A stretch of DNA of 64,000 bases from Bdellovibrio svalbardensis (GTDB lineage: Bacteria > Bdellovibrionota > Bdellovibrionia > Bdellovibrionales > Bdellovibrionaceae), in NCBI RefSeq assembly GCF_029531655.1, contig NZ_JANRMI010000001.1, forward strand, positions 434,001-498,000, in the 5' to 3' direction. The position numbers and the translations under genes are program-made. Shown in pieces: positions 23,697 to 32,387 of this stretch; within the stretch, counting starts at the first letter, position 1, and the number at the start of each line of letters is the position of its first letter. Under the pieces are notes generated by a model, which saw only the letters and a program-made list of their open reading frames with translations, ran no database searches and was not told where the DNA came from.

Positions 23697-24560
23697 CTAT
23701 TTGATAATGCTTTGAATCCAAGGATAGGCATCTGAAACATCGGCGTAGCCGTCGACATTGGCTTCGTTATCTCGATTGAACGGACGGCAGGCAAAACCCC
23801 AGCTGACGATTCCGATTTGGGTGAAGGCGCCATTCGCAAATTGAAACAAAGGACCGCCGCTATCACCTGGACAACTGGATTTTGTATTCTGAAAAGTTTC
23901 AGCGCACAAGACATCAGGGCCGAGTGGCCAATTCTTCTTACGCAAGTAAGGGTCTTCCGCGCAGGCTTTGCGACTCAGGAGGGGCAGAGTGATTTTCTGC
24001 AGCAAGACACCATCTTGCTTTCCAGCAGAGTCGACAAGGCCCCAGCCCGCCACCGTTCCGAATAAAGGCGTTGAAGAGCTATCCAAATCTTTTTGATTTA
24101 GCGAAACAGGAGTGACATCGGTGACGGGGTCAACCAGTTCTAGCAAGGCGACGTCATGATGAGGCCATGAAAACTGTGGATGAATTAAAATAGATTTAGC
24201 TTTGAGTGCTCGTCCACCCTGGCCGGAAATTTTATTGCTTCCGATGTACATGACGATGTCTTTGAGTTTGATGGTGCCCACTGTTTTGTCGGTGACATCC
24301 TCAAGAAGGCAGTGAGCAGCGGTTAGGACCCATTTTGGATGAATTAAACTGGCTCCGCAAAGATGATCTACGAAATTGTCCTGAGGGCTGTTTTGCCAAA
24401 TATTAATTAAAAATGGAAATTCATTTTCTGTGGCGTTGGTGCCGCCAATGATAGAAGCGACGGTGTTTTTTGCATTGATCGTTTCTTCAGAACTCTTTGG
24501 CTGGCAAGAGGTCTTCATGGTCCATGTTGTGAATAGAAATAGTAATGTCGAAACCCGCAT
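23697..24560 (-). CDS. secreted trypsin-like serine protease
   Basis: This 287-residue protein has an exported N-terminus and a chymotrypsin fold that starts at IIGGTNATENEFPF. The catalytic triad is complete: LTAAHC (His), HDVALLELV (Asp) and CPGDSGGPLF (Ser). The activation-type Ile-Ile-Gly-Gly suggests that a propeptide of about 37 residues is removed. Such proteases fit the digestion of prey protein. The frame is open to 24692; ATG 24560 is chosen because the hydrophobic signal follows it directly, although its ribosome-binding site is weak. It may be a lipoprotein (a Cys ends the hydrophobic region). Confidence 0.87.
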   Translation of the reverse strand: MRVSTLLFLFTTWTMKTSCQPKSSEETINAKNTVASIIGGTNATENEFPFLINIWQNSPQDNFVDHLCGASLIHPKWVLTAAHCLLEDVTDKTVGTIKLKDIVMYIGSNKISGQGGRALKAKSILIHPQFSWPHHDVALLELVDPVTDVTPVSLNQKDLDSSSTPLFGTVAGWGLVDSAGKQDGVLLQKITLPLLSRKACAEDPYLRKKNWPLGPDVLCAETFQNTKSSCPGDSGGPLFQFANGAFTQIGIVSWGFACRPFNRDNEANVDGYADVSDAYPWIQSIIK

Positions 24561-24663
24561 GGAACCCGCCCTGTGATAGGGGAAAAGTATCCGACCCAAG
24601 GGAAAAAGGCACTTCTGCCCTGATTCCCCTGCAAAAACTTCATAGCCAAGCCGCGGGAAAGTC

Positions 24664-25215
24664 CTAGATTTGGTTCCTATAATACAGCTCAACCACGCCG
24701 TTCTTTCTGACCTTGGATCTGATTAGCGAGAGCTTCATGCGCTCGTCCATCTCTTTAAACAGGGGATTTCCTTTTCCAAGAAGAATCGGGTTGAGAAGAA
24801 TTTGGTATTCGTCGATCAGCCTGAGCTTCATAAAGGAGGCCGCCAATTCGGCGCTTCCAAGGATAACGACGTCCTTGCCAGGTTGTTTTTTGATGGTTGC
24901 GACTTCGTCTGAGATTGCTCCTTGGGCCAGTCTTGAATTCTCCCACTCCACTTTTTCCAGGGTTCGAGAGAATACGAGCTTGGGCAATTCATTCATGCTT
25001 TTTACTATGGGCGATGATTGGGTGGAGGCGTGAGCCCAGGCTTTTTCCATCAGCTGATAGGTTTTCCTTCCGAAGATCATTGTATCCACAGAGTTTAGCA
25101 GCTCCACGGCAAACTTATCATGCTCTTCATCGGCATAGTGCCAATCAATTTCTTGCTGGGGTCCTTCGAAGAATCCGTCGATAGTCATGAGGTTGCAGAA
25201 AATAATTTTTCTCAT
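24664..25215 (-). CDS. dihydrofolate reductase family protein (RibD C-terminal type)
   Basis: This 183-residue protein has the pattern of the RibD_C/DHFR-like group: MRKIIFCNLMTIDGFFEGP at the start, DTMIFGRKTYQLM near residue 48, and DVVILGSAELAASFMKLRLIDEYQI near 110. Members reduce pterin- or pyrimidine-like substrates with NADPH; this one is unassigned. AGGAG stands 7 bases before ATG 25215, which is preferred over ATG 25239. The next gene on this strand, a protease, begins about 100 bases later. Confidence 0.85.
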   Translation of the reverse strand: MRKIIFCNLMTIDGFFEGPQQEIDWHYADEEHDKFAVELLNSVDTMIFGRKTYQLMEKAWAHASTQSSPIVKSMNELPKLVFSRTLEKVEWENSRLAQGAISDEVATIKKQPGKDVVILGSAELAASFMKLRLIDEYQILLNPILLGKGNPLFKEMDERMKLSLIRSKVRKNGVVELYYRNQI

Positions 25216-25273
25216 CATCAATCTCCTAAATGCACTCAAGGTTTATTATTCAGAACAGATGAGAGAAATTGCA

Positions 25274-25414
25274 ATGGCCCTTACAAATACACACAATATT
25301 TTTAAACTGATGAGCAAAGATCCGAAGATGTCGAAAATGAATATGGAGCCTTCGTTCATAGATCCGAAACGTATGGTTGTCGGTGGCTTCTCTCTTTTAG
25401 TGGCAGTTGAATAG
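25274..25414 (+). CDS. candidate small protein (46 aa)
   Basis: ATG 25274 opens a 46-codon frame with a weak GAGAG 8 bases upstream. The product is rich in Met and Lys (KLMSKDPKMSKMNMEP) with a hydrophobic C-terminus (MVVGGFSLLVAVE). The strongest support is the intrinsic terminator right behind it at 25423-25455, which has no other gene to serve. Not recognised; a comparative search would settle whether it is real. Confidence 0.4.
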   Translation: MALTNTHNIFKLMSKDPKMSKMNMEPSFIDPKRMVVGGFSLLVAVE

Positions 25415-25422
25415 TTATCATC

Positions 25423-25456
25423 AAAGTCGGCTGGTAAAAGCTTTCCGACTTTTTTC
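25423..25456 (+). terminator. intrinsic terminator
   Basis: AAAGTCGG (25423-25430) and CCGACTTT (25445-25452) pair, with AAAAGCTTT in the loop, followed by TTTTC. It lies behind the small ORF at 25274-25414. Confidence 0.75.
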
Positions 25457-25627
25457 TGCACAGACCATCAGCGAGCGAAATTGCTCGACAAATCACAGAT
25501 AGATTTCCTTTAACATTATGAGATAAGGCTTTTTAGCACTCCTAACGATTCATCTAGCGGCACATCTTCTCTTTAGTTAACTTTCCATCAAGATTTCAAT
25601 TACGCGCAAAGTTCAAAGGAGGAAGAT

Positions 25628-26566
25628 ATGCGTTTTGATGTTAAGTTACTTCTTGTTTCAATGTTTTTCGCGACGACAGCCCTCGCAACAGAGACTGTCT
25701 CTATTCTTCAACCCGGCCCACCCACTGCCATATCGCCACAGCATGATGATCCGACGGCCCCTGGCTGGTCTCCATGGTCAAGCATTGGAGGAATCGCCAC
25801 TTCTGATCCGGCATCGTGTTCTCGATCAGGATATAAAACCGATGTCTTTGTAAAGGGCGCTGACAACGCACTTTGGGTTAAAAGTTGGAATGGCTATTCT
25901 TGGTCAGCCTGGAAATCACTCGGTGGATTCTTAACCTCATCTCCCGCAGCGGCTTGTTGGGGACCGAATCGTATCGATGTTTTCGCAAGAGGTGGAGACA
26001 ATGCTCTTTGGCAGAAAACGTTCCTACATGGTTCATGGGGAGCCTGGCAATCTTTGGGTGGAGGCTTAACTTCGGGTCCTGCTGCTGCGACATGGTCGGG
26101 TGGACGACTTGATGTCTTCGTCCGTGGTGGCGACAATGCCCTCTGGCACAAATGGTTTATGGGTGGTGCCTGGTCAGGTTGGGAGTCCCTCGGTGGAATC
26201 TTAACTTCAGATCCTGCTGCGGTTTCGTGGGGAAGCGGTCGCATTGATGTCTTTGTGCGAGGAACTGACAATGCTCTTTGGCACAAGTGGTTTACTGGTG
26301 GTGCTTGGTCGGGCTGGGAATCTTTAGGAGGTATTTTAACTTCTGCTCCTGATGTTTCCTCTTGGGCTTCAGGTCGTCTCGATGTTTTTGTGCGCGGGAC
26401 AGACAATGCCCTCTGGCACAAATGGTACAGTGGGGGTTGGTCTGGATGGGAATCTTTGGGCGGAGGATTGATCTCGGGACCTAGCGCAGATTCTTCTTCT
26501 TTAAACCGCATCCTTGTTTTTGTTATCGGAACTGACAATGCGGTTTGGTTTAGGGCTTATAGATAG
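25628..26566 (+). CDS. secreted PLL-type (DUF346) beta-propeller lectin
   Basis: This 312-residue protein has a signal peptide (residues 1-20) and six tandem repeats of about 46 residues. The clearest unit reads GRIDVFVRGTDNALWHKW and then WSGWESLGG. These are DUF346 repeats of the Photorhabdus PLL lectin family, which build a propeller that binds fucose or methylated sugars. The N-terminal GWSPWSSIGG probably closes the last blade. It may help attachment to prey glycans. GGAGGAAGATATG gives a perfect ribosome-binding site. A hairpin follows. Confidence 0.88.
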   Translation: MRFDVKLLLVSMFFATTALATETVSILQPGPPTAISPQHDDPTAPGWSPWSSIGGIATSDPASCSRSGYKTDVFVKGADNALWVKSWNGYSWSAWKSLGGFLTSSPAAACWGPNRIDVFARGGDNALWQKTFLHGSWGAWQSLGGGLTSGPAAATWSGGRLDVFVRGGDNALWHKWFMGGAWSGWESLGGILTSDPAAVSWGSGRIDVFVRGTDNALWHKWFTGGAWSGWESLGGILTSAPDVSSWASGRLDVFVRGTDNALWHKWYSGGWSGWESLGGGLISGPSADSSSLNRILVFVIGTDNAVWFRAYR

Positions 26567-26576
26567 TTAAAGTAAA

Positions 26577-26615
26577 GACTGACTCGTGACGGGATACTTA
26601 GTTCACGAGTCGGTC
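26577..26615. terminator. hairpin between the lectin and glycosyltransferase genes
   Basis: GACTGACTCGTGA (26577-26589) pairs with TCACGAGTCGGTC (26603-26615) over 13 bp with one G-U. It separates two convergent genes; the right arm includes the end of the glycosyltransferase gene. Confidence 0.6.
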
Positions 26616-28387
26616 TGTTCAAGTCTTGGCAATTCGATCTTTGCAGAGAAGAGGGATCGGATATTTGCGAAAATCCAGGATAGTGAATAGCCACTCCAAA
26701 TAATCAAAGTCATATCCACAGGTACTCGGAAACGATTTTCAGATTTGAAAATATAGACCGTAAGAAAAATAGAAAGCATCAACATTGCAAGGACTTGGCT
26801 TTCTTTGTGCCCACGTAGATAAAGAAGTATGAATCCCAACAAACTCATTGGGAGCAAAAGATAATAGTAGATATTCTTCCAAGGTCCATAGACAGCTACG
26901 AAGGTGTGATTGAAGCCCGCCGGCCAAAGCTCATTGCCTGCAAAGAGGTAATAGATATAGCGGAAACTTGTGAGCATAATCTGCGGATTTTCTTGTACAC
27001 ACTTGATGCCTTCACCCCAGAAGTAAGATTGATCGGTGAAGGGGCGTGGCCACTTTTTGCTGGCGCGCTCACCGGTCTCGTTGAAAAGAGGAGACATCCA
27101 GTTGTTTCCCGCAGAGTCCTGATTATTTTTCCAAGGACATTTCCCTTCGACGAAATTTAAGCCTCCCGCTGTAGGACCGGGCATTGCTTTGTTATATGCA
27201 TATTGAGTCCAAGCTAAGTGAGGCGTCATGATGACAATACAACCTAGAGCCATTGCCGAGACATTGCGCAAAGATTTTTTTAAATCGGTTCTGTCTTTCA
27301 ATAGCAACAAGATACTAAAGAGAGGAACAAAAACCGCGTGATTACCTTTAAAGTAGAAGCTGATCATCAAGAGTAGACCTGCGACAAAGTATTTCCAAGG
27401 CTGCTCTTTTTTGAAGGTTCGGAAGATCCACCACATTGCGAAGGTAAGAAGAAACGTGTAGAGGCATTCCGCCAAATGATAAGAAGCGAAGCTGATTTGC
27501 GGAAAATGCAATGTAGCGAGGATCAAGCTGAATAAACCAGCCATCAGGCCGAAATACTCAAGTGCCATCAGAAAAATTAGAAGCGATGTACCCCAGGAAG
27601 CAAAGACCTGGCTCCAATTAAGAAGTTCCCACCCACCAATTGCGCGCATTAACAGGGACCAAAAGGTATAACCGAGAGGTTGAAAGTTTTGATCCAAGTT
27701 GTATTCACCACGAAGAATTTCCACGGCTCTTTGGAAATATCCAGCCATATCCGATTGAAGAGTTATCTGCGGTGGGCTGATAATGAAGACGGAGTAGAAT
27801 CGTAACGCGAATCCAGCACCTAGAATGAGGATGGCGAACATTCTCCATTTTTTGTTCTGAATAGGAAGAGTGGAGTAGAGCATTCCCGCCATAACGAGAA
27901 ATAAGATACCGAGTGCAAAAATCAAAATAGGCTCTGTCCAATCCTTTTCAAGATAAACCCCATAGCGACCCCCATTTGTTTGTCCCGAGAAGCTCCACGT
28001 GGTGGCTTCTTTGAAGGTCGATGAGGCTTGGCGCAACAGCATTCCATTTTGATTGTCACAACGAAGTTTTTCGTTGGTAGGTAGATTCCATTCGCGATTA
28101 TTTGTTGTGATGAAATCCAAGCAGCCCCATATACGCAGGCGAAGGCGCTCTAAAGGAAAGAGCTGTGGTGCCACCTTGAATTTCATCCAGTACAAACCAT
28201 TTTCGTGGCTGCGATTTTGAACCAAGGATGAAGGAGCTTGATAGTCTGTATAGAGGTCAGGATAAATGACCTCAGTTGTATCCCATCTTGGTGTCACGGC
28301 ACAAAACCATGCGATAATGCCGAGAATGACCACGATGCCAAGTTTTAAAAGAAAATGAGGTTTGTGTAAAAGGCTGCGAATAGACAT
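26603..28387 (-). CDS. multi-pass membrane glycosyltransferase (GT39/ArnT-like)
   Basis: This 594-residue protein has about 11 membrane segments spread through the chain, and a periplasmic loop with DTTEVIYPDLYTDYQ near the N-terminus. LQSDMAGYFQRAVEILRGEYN near residue 210 is the acidic loop typical of the lipid-linked-sugar transferases of the PMT/ArnT superfamily. It probably adds a sugar from an undecaprenyl carrier to lipid A, glycolipid or protein in the periplasm. No lipid-A neighbour gene is present. Substrate unknown. Confidence 0.75.
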   Translation of the reverse strand: MSIRSLLHKPHFLLKLGIVVILGIIAWFCAVTPRWDTTEVIYPDLYTDYQAPSSLVQNRSHENGLYWMKFKVAPQLFPLERLRLRIWGCLDFITTNNREWNLPTNEKLRCDNQNGMLLRQASSTFKEATTWSFSGQTNGGRYGVYLEKDWTEPILIFALGILFLVMAGMLYSTLPIQNKKWRMFAILILGAGFALRFYSVFIISPPQITLQSDMAGYFQRAVEILRGEYNLDQNFQPLGYTFWSLLMRAIGGWELLNWSQVFASWGTSLLIFLMALEYFGLMAGLFSLILATLHFPQISFASYHLAECLYTFLLTFAMWWIFRTFKKEQPWKYFVAGLLLMISFYFKGNHAVFVPLFSILLLLKDRTDLKKSLRNVSAMALGCIVIMTPHLAWTQYAYNKAMPGPTAGGLNFVEGKCPWKNNQDSAGNNWMSPLFNETGERASKKWPRPFTDQSYFWGEGIKCVQENPQIMLTSFRYIYYLFAGNELWPAGFNHTFVAVYGPWKNIYYYLLLPMSLLGFILLYLRGHKESQVLAMLMLSIFLTVYIFKSENRFRVPVDMTLIIWSGYSLSWIFANIRSLFSAKIELPRLEQTDS

Positions 28388-28549
28388 AGAGCACGCTTAT
28401 AGGCATTGCCAACCCGGGCCTCAAGTTACGAATCATTCAGGTGAGCACGACAGGCGATTTGTTCTGGCGAGAATGAAGAACTTGTAATTGGAGTCATCGT
28501 GACGGCTTGATGGTGAAGTCATTCCGGGGTAAAAATAGTTGGGGGAAAA

Positions 28550-29533
28550 ATGCAAACTGGAAATGTCGCGCAAACTGTCGGTCAAACACCACTTATCAAG
28601 ATTAAATCTCTTTCTGATGCCACTGGCTGTGAAATATATGGCAAAGCGGAGTTCCTGAATCCCGGTGGAAGTGTAAAAGATCGCGCAGCCTTGGGGATTA
28701 TTGAAGCGGCGGAACACGAGGGCCTTTTAAGACCTGGATATACAATTGTAGAGGGCACCGCTGGGAATACGGGAATTGGTTTGGCGACGATTGCTGCGCA
28801 AAAAGGTTATAAGTGTGTAATTGTCATGCCGAACAATCAGTCGCAAGAAAAGTATGACACTCTAAGAGCTCTTGGTGTTGAGCTGGTGACGGTTCCACCT
28901 TGTCCTTTTGCCAATGAAAATCACTTTTACCATACAGCCAAGAGGATCGCAGCAGAGCGCAATCAAAGCTTTTGGGCTGATCAATTTGAAAATACCGCAA
29001 ACTACAAGATGCACTTCAAAACCACAGGTCCCGAGATTTGGGAACAAACTGCCGGAGAGATCGATGCCTTTATATCTGCGGTGGGCACAGGCGGGACATT
29101 AGCGGGCGTTTCAAAGTTTCTGAAATCAAAAGACAAAAGTATCCATGTGCGTTTGGTGGATCCCTTTGGTTCAGGCCTTCATTCGTATTTGAAAACGGGG
29201 CAACTTGCAGCGACGGGATCTTCAATCACCGAAGGCATTGGTATTATGCGTTTGACGGCCAACTTTAAAGAGGCCGTGATTGATGATGCCGTTCAAGTAA
29301 GTGATCAAGAGATGATTTCGATGCTTTACCATCTGGCAAAACACGATGGAGTGCTCGTGGGAACATCTGCAGCTTTGAATGTTTTCGCTGCCTACAAATA
29401 TGCGTTGGAGAATAAGGGCTCGGGAAAAAATATCGTCACAGTCCTTTGTGACTCTGCGGTTCGCTATCAATCGAAAGTATTTAATCAAAATTTTTTGAGT
29501 GAAAAAGCTTTGCAGCCAGAGCCTTTGTATTGA
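28550..29533 (+). CDS. cysteine synthase-like PLP enzyme
   Basis: This 327-residue enzyme condenses O-acetylserine (or a related substrate) with sulfide to cysteine. The PLP lysine is in NPGGSVKDR near residue 43, the phosphate loop is EGTAGNTGIGLA, and SAVGTGGTLAGVSKFL binds the phosphate. EGTAGNTG with the long QFENTANYKMHFKTTGPEIW region resembles the mitochondrial/fungal-type cysteine synthase branch rather than CysK of Escherichia coli. GGGGGAAAA precedes the ATG. No serine acetyltransferase gene is nearby. Confidence 0.9.
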   Translation: MQTGNVAQTVGQTPLIKIKSLSDATGCEIYGKAEFLNPGGSVKDRAALGIIEAAEHEGLLRPGYTIVEGTAGNTGIGLATIAAQKGYKCVIVMPNNQSQEKYDTLRALGVELVTVPPCPFANENHFYHTAKRIAAERNQSFWADQFENTANYKMHFKTTGPEIWEQTAGEIDAFISAVGTGGTLAGVSKFLKSKDKSIHVRLVDPFGSGLHSYLKTGQLAATGSSITEGIGIMRLTANFKEAVIDDAVQVSDQEMISMLYHLAKHDGVLVGTSAALNVFAAYKYALENKGSGKNIVTVLCDSAVRYQSKVFNQNFLSEKALQPEPLY

Positions 29534-29557
29534 AGACTGAAGTCACGGGGGCTCAAC

Positions 29558-29833
29558 ATGGGATATGTACTTTACGAAAGCGGTAAAAAGGTCGGGGAGT
29601 TGGAAGACTGGAAATTGATCCAACATCCCGCTGAAGTTAAAAATGTGCTGGGTAAAGAGTTTGTCTCTCGTAAGCCTTACGATGAGTGCTCGTTCACCTC
29701 ACCGAAGCCCGTCAATCGCAAGGGGAAGTTTTCTGTGATTCAAGACAAGAAGACAGAATTTGTTTTGGAAGCCACGAGTATTAAGAATGGCACCATTGTG
29801 ATTGCCACGGTTTTGGAAAAGAAGAAGATTTAA
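29558..29833 (+). CDS. small protein of unknown function (91 aa)
   Basis: This 91-residue soluble protein lies 24 bases behind the cysteine synthase gene and is probably in the same transcript. It is beta-rich (MGYVLYESGKKVGELEDW) and basic in the middle. GGGGGCTCAAC provides a ribosome-binding site for the ATG. No family recognised. Confidence 0.68.
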   Translation: MGYVLYESGKKVGELEDWKLIQHPAEVKNVLGKEFVSRKPYDECSFTSPKPVNRKGKFSVIQDKKTEFVLEATSIKNGTIVIATVLEKKKI

Positions 29834-29844
29834 TTTCGGGATAG

Positions 29845-29866
29845 AAAAAGGGGAGAGTGCCTTTTT
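29845..29866 (+). terminator. weak intrinsic terminator
   Basis: AAAAAGG (29845-29851) and CCTTTTT (29860-29866) form a short stem ending in a T-run behind the 91-aa gene. Confidence 0.5.
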
Positions 29867-29870
29867 TAAC

Positions 29871-29916
29871 CGAAGAAGCAATGCAACACCGGCGATGGTG
29901 TTGCGTTGCTTCTTCG
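29871..29916. terminator. 20-bp hairpin between convergent genes
   Basis: CGAAGAAGCAATGCAACACC (29871-29890) faces 29897-29916 with a single non-Watson-Crick pair around GGCGAT. It is longer than a usual terminator stem. No T-run follows on either strand. Confidence 0.6.
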
Positions 29917-29986
29917 CTTGTAAAGGAAAACCCACACCTTGTCAGAGATGCGGGTAATAGTAACGTTGCCTCATTTTTCATGAAGC

Positions 29987-30739
29987 CTATTTATCTTTAA
30001 CTACGCGCTCGTGGAGTTTGACGGGCTCAACGTTTTGTTTCTTGCGCATTTTTATATTGAGCATTTCAACCAGAATTGAGAATGCCATCGCAAAATAGAC
30101 ATAACCTTTAGGAATATGCACTTCGACTGATTCGACGATCAAAGTGAAGCCAATCATCAACAGGAAGCTTAAAGCAAGGACCTTTAAAGAAGGATGGGCA
30201 TCGACGAAGTCGCTGATAGTCTTTGCTGAAAAGATCATTACCAAAGTAGATGCCAGAACCGCCGCAACCATCACAGAAAGCTGACTGACCATACCCACAG
30301 CCGTGATGACGGAATCCAATGAGAATACGATATCAAGCAACAGGATTTGGAAAATCACCGCATTGAAGGAGTGCGCGACAGAGTTTGACTGACTGCCTTC
30401 GACACCTTCAAGTTTGTGGTGAATCTCAAGAGTGCTTTTGAAGATCAGGAACAGACCACCCAAAAGAAGAATCAGGTCGCGACCAGACAGCTCGTGCCCA
30501 AAGACTGCAAACAAAGGTTCTGTGAGGCCGATGATCCAAGAGAGTGACATCAAAAGAAGAATGCGCGTGAAGACCGCAAGTCCAAGACCAGTCATTCGGG
30601 CTTTTTGTTGTTGGTCCTTTGGAAGTTTTCCAGCGAGGATTGAGATAAAGATGACGTTATCAATTCCTAGCACCAGTTCCAGTGCAAAGAGCGTGAAGAA
30701 AGCGATCCATACCTGGGGATTCGCGAGCATTTCGATCAT
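29987..30739 (-). CDS. TerC family membrane protein
   Basis: This 250-residue protein has seven membrane segments and the TerC signature ELVLGIDNVIFISILAGKLP near residue 20, whose Asp-Asn pair is repeated later as LLDIVFSLDSVITAVG (residues 134-150). The family includes metal (often manganese or calcium) exporters and tellurite-resistance proteins. No ter operon is present. The predicted exporter activity is inference. CAAAGGAGTTC gives a strong ribosome-binding site. Two alternative hairpins are possible in the leader. Confidence 0.9.
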   Translation of the reverse strand: MIEMLANPQVWIAFFTLFALELVLGIDNVIFISILAGKLPKDQQQKARMTGLGLAVFTRILLLMSLSWIIGLTEPLFAVFGHELSGRDLILLLGGLFLIFKSTLEIHHKLEGVEGSQSNSVAHSFNAVIFQILLLDIVFSLDSVITAVGMVSQLSVMVAAVLASTLVMIFSAKTISDFVDAHPSLKVLALSFLLMIGFTLIVESVEVHIPKGYVYFAMAFSILVEMLNIKMRKKQNVEPVKLHERVVKDK

Positions 30740-30832
30740 GAAAGAACTCCTTTGTGTTCGCCCTTACTTATAAACGGATTTATCAGCCTTGGGTATGCGG
30801 ATTGTGACATCCGTTTTTAACAATTATTAATT

Positions 30833-31324
30833 CTATATTGTCTGATGTGCGAGATTCTTCAGGGCCTCGCCCGTAACGCGATGGACGGTCCATTCATCCA
30901 TAGGTTTTGATCCCATCGAAAGATACAAATCAATTGCCGGCTGATTCCAATCAAGAACAGACCATTCCAGTCTTCCGCACTCGCGCTCCACAGCGATTTT
31001 TGCCAAGGTCGAAAGAAGTTTTTTTCCATAACCTTTGCCGCGATATTCTGGGAGTACAAAGAGGTCTTCAAGATAAAGCCCGGGTGCTCCTAAAAAAGTC
31101 GAGAAGCTATGAAAGAAGAGTGCGAAGCCAACTTTCTTGGAGGATTCTTCGAGGAAAATAACTTCTGCGAATTTTCGATCGCCGAAGAGATTCTTCTTCA
31201 TCGATTCTGCGGTGGCGATGGCTTCATGTTCCAGCTTTTCGTATTTCGCAAGTTCCTTGATGAAGTGTAAAATCGTAGGAATGTCGTTTTCAGTAGCCCA
31301 GGTAATCTGAATGTTATTGCTCAT
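30833..31324 (-). CDS. GNAT N-acetyltransferase, diamine/thialysine type
   Basis: This 163-residue protein has GNAT motifs in order: ITWATENDIPTILHFIKELAKYE, LYLEDLFVLPEYRGKGYGKKLL (acetyl-CoA loop R-x-G-x-G) and RLEWSVLDWNQPAIDLYLSMG. The start and the LEDLFV strand resemble the spermidine/spermine and thialysine acetyltransferase group. The frame is open to 31360; the start at 31324 aligns with the family start, but neither has a clear ribosome-binding site. Substrate unproven. Confidence 0.85.
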   Translation of the reverse strand: MSNNIQITWATENDIPTILHFIKELAKYEKLEHEAIATAESMKKNLFGDRKFAEVIFLEESSKKVGFALFFHSFSTFLGAPGLYLEDLFVLPEYRGKGYGKKLLSTLAKIAVERECGRLEWSVLDWNQPAIDLYLSMGSKPMDEWTVHRVTGEALKNLAHQTI

Positions 31325-31429
31325 GACGGGGATTGTAGACGGACTTTCAGAAGGTGTCATTAGATAGCAGTAGAGGTCGCGTTTTCCGAAGAGCGTGGAC
31401 CCCTACCGTTCTGAGTCAGCTGGTGCAAA

Positions 31430-32077
31430 TCATTGCACAGTGATCCAGACATTTGATTTACCGTTGGCTCGAACCAATCGATTGAACATATAGGCATTAT
31501 CCGGATGCATGCGAATGCAGCCATGTGAGGCGGGGGTGCCGAGCTTAGGCCAATTGCCTCGAGGTGTGCCGTGCAAAGCATAGCCTCCCGTGATGAAGAC
31601 GGCATAAGGCATATTACCAAGTCCGTTGTAGTCTCCGCCTGGGTATTTTCCCGAAGTATAGGCGTCGTAGATACGTCCGTCAGGATGGCGATCGAAGTTT
31701 GGAGTGCCGTAACCCGCCATACCAGTAGAAACCGCCCAAGAGCCACGCAAACTTCCATTTACGTAAAGATACATTCTTTGCGATGATTTCACGACTTGTG
31801 CCCACACAGCGCAACTATTGCGTGAACAGCCTCCAAAGATTCCGATGATGTCATCCATAATGCTGTTTTCCAGATGGGCTGATTTGCCGGTTTCGCGTTC
31901 GTAGATCTCATCGATCTGTTGCAAAGTTTGTTCAATGTTGGGATCGAAGGGATTGAGCTCTTCGATGACGTTTGTCGTTTCGGGGTCAGGCTCGTTCGAG
32001 GCCTGTGAGTTGACGGGAATTGTCATCGAAAAGAGTAATGCTACAACGAGGGATGCTAATTGATGCTTTGTTTTCAT
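31430..32077 (-). CDS. secreted L,D-transpeptidase (YkuD family)
   Basis: This 215-residue enzyme has a signal peptide (about residues 1-26) and the YkuD catalytic motif: HGTPRGNWPKLGTPASHGCIRM, where the His and the Cys of SHGC form the active site. Such enzymes cross-link meso-diaminopimelate residues in peptidoglycan or attach proteins to it; Bdellovibrio uses several on the prey wall. ATG 32077 is chosen, with GAGGTG 5 bases upstream and a hydrophobic signal right behind. The longer frame begins at 32113. Confidence 0.9.
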   Translation of the reverse strand: MKTKHQLASLVVALLFSMTIPVNSQASNEPDPETTNVIEELNPFDPNIEQTLQQIDEIYERETGKSAHLENSIMDDIIGIFGGCSRNSCAVWAQVVKSSQRMYLYVNGSLRGSWAVSTGMAGYGTPNFDRHPDGRIYDAYTSGKYPGGDYNGLGNMPYAVFITGGYALHGTPRGNWPKLGTPASHGCIRMHPDNAYMFNRLVRANGKSNVWITVQ

Positions 32078-32387
32078 GTCACACCTCATTAAGTTTAGTG
32101 GGTTCACTGTCATTTCTTGCTCTTAGTTTACGCCTGCGCGTTCAAAGAACTTTATTTTCCTAGTCCTCAAAAGATAGCTGACATAATTTTTGTATTCTTT
32201 TTGCGGTCCCCCACAGGACTTCTCGTGGCAGGGTGGAAAGGATGTGTCGAAGGTAGATGATTAACGGCAGGTGATAGTCATTAAACAGTTGTGAACAGAA
32301 ATCCCGCAGTGGGTCATGCATTGGCATTTGCCTGCTGTCGACTCTGTGGGTATTGGTGTCGAACACATTTGTCCATAGAGGTGAAAA

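Larger units (their letters stand above)
25240..25627. other. gap of about 390 bases with a small gene candidate
   Basis: The gap between the DHFR-like gene and the lectin gene contains a candidate 46-codon ORF (25274-25414), followed by an intrinsic terminator. The last 170 bases hold no other feature that I can support apart from the lectin promoter region. Confidence 0.5.

Noticed and set aside
25894-26538. 214-codon frame antisense to the lectin gene
   Set aside because: It is a reverse-strand echo of the repetitive DUF346 repeats, has Pro-rich repeats without a ribosome-binding site, and overlaps a well supported gene.
30740-30832. Manganese (yybP-ykoY) riboswitch upstream of the TerC gene
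   Set aside because: TerC genes often have one, but the conserved core of that riboswitch is not present in this short gap.
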